A DNA stretch of 64,000 nt, taken from Paenibacillus caseinilyticus. GTDB taxonomy: Bacteria > Bacillota > Bacilli > Paenibacillales > NBRC-103111. The notes under the pieces are model-generated. The model was given only the letters and a program-made list of their open reading frames with translations, made no database searches and was not told where the DNA came from. Numbering within the stretch: the stretch's first letter is position 1; each line of letters begins with the position of its first letter. The position numbers were made by a program, and so were the translations under genes. The stretch covers positions 124,001-188,000 of the forward strand of contig NZ_JAQAGY010000001.1 of the NCBI RefSeq assembly GCF_027533645.1. The letters are read 5' to 3'. This document shows, piece after piece, positions 60,340-64,000 of the stretch.

Positions 60340-61725
60340 ATGACCACCTTACCCTCAAGCTATATCGAACAAATGCGGAAGATGCTCGGAGAAGAGTCCG
60401 GGGCGTTCCTGGACAGCTACGGGCTGCCCCGGACGCAGGGACTGCGAATCAACCCGCGTAAAATAAACCCCGAAGAGCCCGGGGCGCTGCTGGAGCTGCA
60501 GCGTCTCTTCGCGCTGGAGCCTGTCCCATGGTGCCCGGGCGGCTATTATTACCCTGAGGACAGCAGGCCCGGCAGGCATCCGTACCACGCCGCCGGCGTG
60601 TACTACATCCAGGAGCCGTCCGCCATGTCAGCCGTCGAACTGCTGGATCCGCAGCCCGGCGACATCGTGCTCGACCTTGCGGCCGCACCCGGCGGCAAGT
60701 CGACCCACATCGCGGGCAAGCTCGCGGGAGAAGGGCTGCTGATCTCCAATGAGATCCATCCCGCCCGGGCGAAGATTCTGGCGGAGAACATCGAGCGGAT
60801 GGGCATCGCGAACGCGGTGGTCGTCAGCAGCAATCCTCCGCAGCTCGCTGCGCGGTTCCCCCGCTTCTTCGACCGGATCATGGTGGATGCCCCCTGCTCC
60901 GGCGAAGGCATGTTCCGCAAAGACCCGGACGCGGTAGCCGAGTGGTCGCCGGCACATGTGGAGATGTGCGCGGCCCGGCAGCTCGACATCCTGCAGGATG
61001 CGGTCCGCATGCTGAAGCCGGGCGGCACGCTCGCCTACTCGACCTGCACGTTCAACAGGCTGGAGAACGAGGAGACCGCGGAAGCGATCCTGAAGCTGTG
61101 CCCGGGACTCGAGCTCGAGCGGACCGAGCGCATCTGGCCGCACCGGCACCGGGGCGAGGGCCATTTTGTCGCCGTGTTCCGGCTGACGGGGACGGATGCG
61201 GCCGCAGAGGACGCTCCTCCGGCCTACAAGCGGCGGGCCCCGGCGCGAGCCAAGCGGGGCACCGTCCGGCCCGAGGAAGAGGCCGTACGGCTCTACGAGC
61301 GCTGGTCCGCCGAGACCTGGGCGCCCGAAGGCCCGGCCTTCCCGCTGCCGCCGGGCGAGCCCTTCCTCTACGGCGAGCAGCTCTACTGGCTGCCGCAAGC
61401 GGAGGGCTGTCCGTTCGACGGCAGCCTGCTGCAGGGCCTGAAGGTGCTGCGCCCCGGACTTCACCTGGCCGAGGTGAAGAAAAACCGGGTGGAGCCGGCG
61501 CATGCCTTGGCCCTTGCGCTGCCGAAGGAAGCGGACGTCCAGCTCCGAGTGGACCTCCGCGCGGACGGCGAGGAGATCCACCGCTACCTTCGCGGCGAGA
61601 CGTTGGAGAGCCCGCTGCCGGGCAGTGGGTGGACGCTCGTCACGGTGGACGGGTACCCGATCGGCTGGGGCAAGCTCTCCGGCGGCCAGCTCAAGAATCA
61701 CTATCCGAAGGGCCTGCGCCGTTGA
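60340..61725 (+). CDS. rsmF: rRNA (cytosine-5) methyltransferase, RsmF/NOL1-NOP2-Sun family
   Basis: 461 residues. N-terminal recognition part, then the SAM-binding core: LDLAAAPGGKSTHIAGKL, SNEIHPARAKIL, RIMVDAPCSGEGMFRKDP with the first catalytic Cys and AYSTCTFNRLENEE with the second. The C-terminal 120 residues (from about 340) form the PUA-like extension seen in RsmF/YebU. It methylates a cytosine in 16S rRNA; the exact position is not readable here. AGGGAG lies ten bases before the ATG. Confidence 0.92.
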   Translation: MTTLPSSYIEQMRKMLGEESGAFLDSYGLPRTQGLRINPRKINPEEPGALLELQRLFALEPVPWCPGGYYYPEDSRPGRHPYHAAGVYYIQEPSAMSAVELLDPQPGDIVLDLAAAPGGKSTHIAGKLAGEGLLISNEIHPARAKILAENIERMGIANAVVVSSNPPQLAARFPRFFDRIMVDAPCSGEGMFRKDPDAVAEWSPAHVEMCAARQLDILQDAVRMLKPGGTLAYSTCTFNRLENEETAEAILKLCPGLELERTERIWPHRHRGEGHFVAVFRLTGTDAAAEDAPPAYKRRAPARAKRGTVRPEEEAVRLYERWSAETWAPEGPAFPLPPGEPFLYGEQLYWLPQAEGCPFDGSLLQGLKVLRPGLHLAEVKKNRVEPAHALALALPKEADVQLRVDLRADGEEIHRYLRGETLESPLPGSGWTLVTVDGYPIGWGKLSGGQLKNHYPKGLRR

Positions 61726-62041
61726 AGCCCGGAGCAAAGGAGGCAGGCGGCGGCAGTGCAGGCTCGCCGGCTCCGGAGTATACCGCAAGCGAGGCGCCTG
61801 AAGGAACCGCCAACACAAGGCTTGGACCTCACCAATTGTGCTGTTATCCAGTGTAAGGCGTGGGTGTACCCCAGCCATCAGCGCTGCAGAACCTTGCCGT
61901 ATGGGCGGCATTGACGCGTCCCCGCCTGGATGCCCGCCCCCCTTCAGGTTCACGGCTCCTCCTCCCGGGTAAGGGAGAGGAGGCGGACTTGTCCCACCGA
62001 CAAGTCTAATTCATACCTGATGGTACAAGGAGGGACCCTTC
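61726..62041 (+). promoter_or_regulatory. Intergenic region with candidate sigma-B-like promoter and leader hairpin of csbD
   Basis: No gene is credible here. GTTCAC (61948-61953), 13 bases and GGGTAA (61967-61972) resemble a sigma-B promoter, the class that drives csbD in B. subtilis. A perfect hairpin GACTTGTC/GACAAGTC (61986-62006) follows, before the ribosome site GGAGG. Many Paenibacillus lack sigma-B, so the promoter is tentative. Confidence 0.35.
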
Positions 62042-62260
62042 ATGGAGACGACGGTACTGAAAGGCAAATGGAACCAGATCAAAGGCGAGGTCAAAAAGCA
62101 GTGGGGCGAGCTGACCGACAACGATATCGAACAAATCAGCGGCGAGAAGGACAAGCTGATCGGGATCCTGCAGGAGCGCTACGGGCACGCCAAAGAGGAT
62201 GCCGAGAAGGAATATAAGGAGTGGGCGGTTCGCTGGACGGACAGCGATCCGCTGCACTAA
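62042..62260 (+). CDS. CsbD-family stress protein
   Basis: 72 residues. LKGKWNQIKGEVKKQWGELTD and LIGILQERYGHAKEDAEKE match the CsbD family of small, acidic, helical general-stress proteins. GGAGG lies eight bases before the ATG. Function not established in the family. Two palindromic hairpins follow. Confidence 0.9.
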   Translation: METTVLKGKWNQIKGEVKKQWGELTDNDIEQISGEKDKLIGILQERYGHAKEDAEKEYKEWAVRWTDSDPLH

Positions 62261-62267
62261 GCGCCCA

Positions 62268-62316
62268 GGCATACTGCCAGGCGAGCACGGAGAATAGGCC
62301 CGCCTGGCAGTATGCC
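62268..62316 (+). terminator. Hairpin after csbD
   Basis: A perfect 16-bp stem (GGCATACTGCCAGGCG and its complement) with a 17-base loop, eight bases past the stop. No T-run follows, so the next palindrome may do the terminating. Confidence 0.65.
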
Positions 62317-62329
62317 TGCGGCTCCTCGA

Positions 62330-62371
62330 AATAAACGCGCATCGTCCTTTAAAGGACGATGCGCGTTTATT
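62330..62371. terminator. Perfect 42-bp palindrome
   Basis: Two 21-base arms with no spacer (AATAAACGCGCATCGTCCTTT and its mirror). The core CGTCCTTTAAAGGACG is the same as at 46861-46882. TTTATTAAAAAG follows; it can act in both directions. The stretch 62372-62591 has only a weak hairpin at 62460-62472 (followed by CCGCCTTTTTTG on the minus strand) that may end the next gene. Confidence 0.75.
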
Positions 62372-62591
62372 AAAAAGATCAGATGACCGAAACAAACAAT
62401 GCGACTTTCTGATATTCAAGGAACCGCACAGAAGGTCCGGACCGTGAACAAAAAAGGCGGAAGCTTAGCTTCTTGCTTTTTTTGCTGTTCCGCTTCATCC
62501 CCTCGCACCTCTGCACCGGGCCTTCGGCTGGAAAAGCACGGCAAAAAGAACGCGGCTTTCTTCGCCCCGCCCTTTTTGACCGCTTCTTATG

Positions 62592-63653
62592 TTAATGGAA
62601 CGACTCCGTCTCGAACAGCACTTCCTCAATGACCCGGCTTCGGTGCATCATCGACAGGTTGATCGCCTCGTAGTCTTTTTCCTTATCCAATTCCTCCATG
62701 AGCAGCGCTGCAATCTCCTCGCGTTCCGACGGATGGCCCGGCTCCCGAAAATCGATAAAGCCTGTAAGCTGCCTGTCGCTGATATCGACTGTAGCCGTGC
62801 CGATCGGCAGGCCGCCGCTAGACTGCTGATAGATCTCGTAGGTCAGCACATCCCCGTCGTCGCGGGCCAGAACGATCGTATGATCCCGGCTTCCCGTGAA
62901 CACATCTTCATCCTCATCGTCTTCGAGCAGAAGCAGAGAGTCCTCGTCCGACTCATCGAGCAGGTCCTCATGCGTCAGTTCGATCGTCTCGATGATCTCA
63001 TTGTCATACAGCATATGGATCACGAACGTATCCACTTCATCCTCATCGAAGTCCAGCACGAGCAGGTCGGCTGCCGCATCCAGGATATCGTCCTCCGGTT
63101 CGATCATCCAGTGGACCGTTCCGCTGACTTCTCGGTCCTCGATCTGCAGGAAGGCTTCCGCCACCCAGTCCTCGTCCCCGTCATAGATATGATACTCCAC
63201 CGCGTCCTCCGCTTCGCCGACCAACACCAGCTCCAGGTCGCCGAGCGTCAGTTCGTCGCGCTCGTACGGATCGTCATCCTCCAGCCGCGTGTCGGTATCG
63301 ATCCATTCGGTGTCATAGTCGAAATCCTCTTCCGCCGCCTCGAGTCCTTCGCGCAGGGAATCGGCTCCTTCCGTGGCAATCACATGGTCGAAGGAACTGT
63401 AGGTCACCATCACTTCGCATTCCTTGGCCCGCAGTGCGCCTACCAGCGATTGTACATAGGAGTGCACGTGATCGTACACTTCGTCTTTGGCCTCGGCAGT
63501 GAGAACTTCTTGTTCCAGCTGGATCGAGCCAGCGACCCGGTCCGACTCCCGGTATACGAGAGTGAGGGTACCGACGTACCTGTTCTTATACAGGATATCG
63601 TTGACCTCGCCGCCGGCCGTCTTCAAATCCGGTCTAATCCACACGTGATTCAT
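62592..63653 (-). CDS. Strongly acidic protein of unknown function, three similar domains
   Basis: 353 residues from the ATG at 63653 (GGGAGGGG six bases upstream). Cytoplasmic, very rich in Asp and Glu. Three segments share a beta-hairpin: YVGTLTLVYRESDRVAGSIQL, WVAEAFLQIEDREVSGTVHW (cut) and PIGTATVDISDRQLTGFIDF, each followed by an acidic helix and another strand (VMVTYSSFDHVI, FVIHMLYDNEII, INLSMMHRSRVIEEV). It appears to be a triplicated alpha/beta module of about 110 residues. No family recognised. Confidence 0.8.
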   Translation of the reverse strand: MNHVWIRPDLKTAGGEVNDILYKNRYVGTLTLVYRESDRVAGSIQLEQEVLTAEAKDEVYDHVHSYVQSLVGALRAKECEVMVTYSSFDHVIATEGADSLREGLEAAEEDFDYDTEWIDTDTRLEDDDPYERDELTLGDLELVLVGEAEDAVEYHIYDGDEDWVAEAFLQIEDREVSGTVHWMIEPEDDILDAAADLLVLDFDEDEVDTFVIHMLYDNEIIETIELTHEDLLDESDEDSLLLLEDDEDEDVFTGSRDHTIVLARDDGDVLTYEIYQQSSGGLPIGTATVDISDRQLTGFIDFREPGHPSEREEIAALLMEELDKEKDYEAINLSMMHRSRVIEEVLFETESFH

Positions 63654-63910
63654 CTTATTCCCCTCCCAATCTGCCGCTTGGCTCATAGATCAAGGCATGC
63701 CTCACTACATTTTCCTACGGCCTTAGCATGTCCTTCCACGCCCAAACTCTATGCGCCGGGCGGATGTCTATACGACAATCAGGATATCCGCATATGCTGT
63801 AATGTAAACCGAACCTCACACACACCGCACAAAAAAAGCAGCATAACCGGCTAACGGTCGCTTCCCGAAGGGGTTCGGTCCGATTCCAACACCCGTAAGG
63901 AGGAATTTCC

Positions 63911-64000
63911 ATGTCTGCTGGAACAGCTTACACTTCGGCTGGTATCATCCTGGTGCTCTTCATTCTGCTTGTCATCATCTCGAGTGCTGTCCTGATCTAA
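63911..64000 (+). CDS. YjcZ-family tiny membrane protein, 29 residues
   Basis: The ATG at 63911 has AAGGAGG seven bases upstream and the gene ends with TAA on the last base of the window. The product has a short Ser/Gly/Thr/Tyr start (SAGTAYTSAG) and one hydrophobic helix (IILVLFILLVIISSAVLI). Start and helix match the YjcZ family of small proteins linked to sporulation in Bacillus and Paenibacillus. The 257-base stretch upstream shows no other gene; a sporulation promoter could not be identified. Confidence 0.88.
   Translation: MSAGTAYTSAGIILVLFILLVIISSAVLI

Noticed and set aside
62399-62632. A 77-codon frame after csbD
   Set aside because: Low-complexity Ser/Ala/Phe-rich reading that overlaps the end of the acidic protein gene; no ribosome site.
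1-64000. CRISPR arrays, prophage genes, integrases or transposases
   Set aside because: None found. The only regular repeats are the five 11-bp units and the 186-bp pair, neither with spacers or nuclease genes, and YqhH lacks the partner genes of known SNF2-containing defence systems.

Overview
The window looks like a piece of chromosome from a Paenibacillus-type member of the Bacillota. The signs are YesM/YesN two-component pairs beside LipO/LplB/LplC-type sugar transporters, homologues of B. subtilis LipM, YqhH, YqhG, YqzE, YjdF, YkvI and CsbD, a YjcZ-type tiny protein, and AGGAGG-type ribosome binding sites throughout. The species cannot be fixed from sequence alone.

Region 1 (1 to about 26.5 kb) is AT-richer than the rest and every gene is on the minus strand. 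It is a plant-polysaccharide (xylan/xylose) locus. In order of transcription, right to left, it holds a YesN/YesM pair, a CUT1 ABC importer (LipO-type lipoprotein plus two permeases), a secreted GH30 glucuronoxylanase with a carbohydrate-binding module inserted inside its catalytic domain, and two tandem XylFII-like sugar-binding proteins. These are followed by a second YesM/YesN pair and a XylFGH-type xylose importer. The left end has the remnant of a secreted-protein gene, an alpha/beta hydrolase, two overlapping LysR regulators, a second LipO-type lipoprotein and a truncated sensor kinase. A 186-bp direct repeat (6162-6347 and 16218-16403) derived from the 3' end of the xylanase gene brackets the sensor/xylFGH block. 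Candidate CcpA (cre) sites precede three of the transcription units. The scheme I infer is: the secreted xylanase releases substituted xylo-oligosaccharides, the CUT1 system imports them, and the XylFII-like proteins with YesM/YesN sense free pentose and switch on xylFGH.

Region 2 (26.5 to 41 kb) is GC-rich and housekeeping-like: B12-dependent ribonucleotide reductase with a two-box NrdR promoter, D-amino-acid transaminase, LipM octanoyltransferase, the YqhH/YqhG pair, an ArsB-type permease, YqzE, YjdF with a likely yjdF-motif RNA leader, ArgS with a short attenuator-like leader, and a GNAT acetyltransferase.

Region 3 (41 to 64 kb) mixes small conserved proteins with metabolic and envelope genes: a DUF2264 protein, two separately transcribed tRNA-Leu(CAG) genes, an LCP-family cell-wall ligase, a CbiZ cobinamide amidohydrolase operon, xanthine phosphoribosyltransferase, DedA and YkvI membrane proteins, an SDR enzyme with a DMT exporter, a GT4 glycosyltransferase, a diguanylate cyclase, an AAC(3)-like acetyltransferase, the queDEC operon for 7-cyano-7-deazaguanine, an RsmF-type rRNA methylase, CsbD, an acidic protein that looks internally triplicated, and a 29-residue YjcZ-type protein ending at the last base.

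No CRISPR array, prophage, rRNA or intact insertion sequence was seen.
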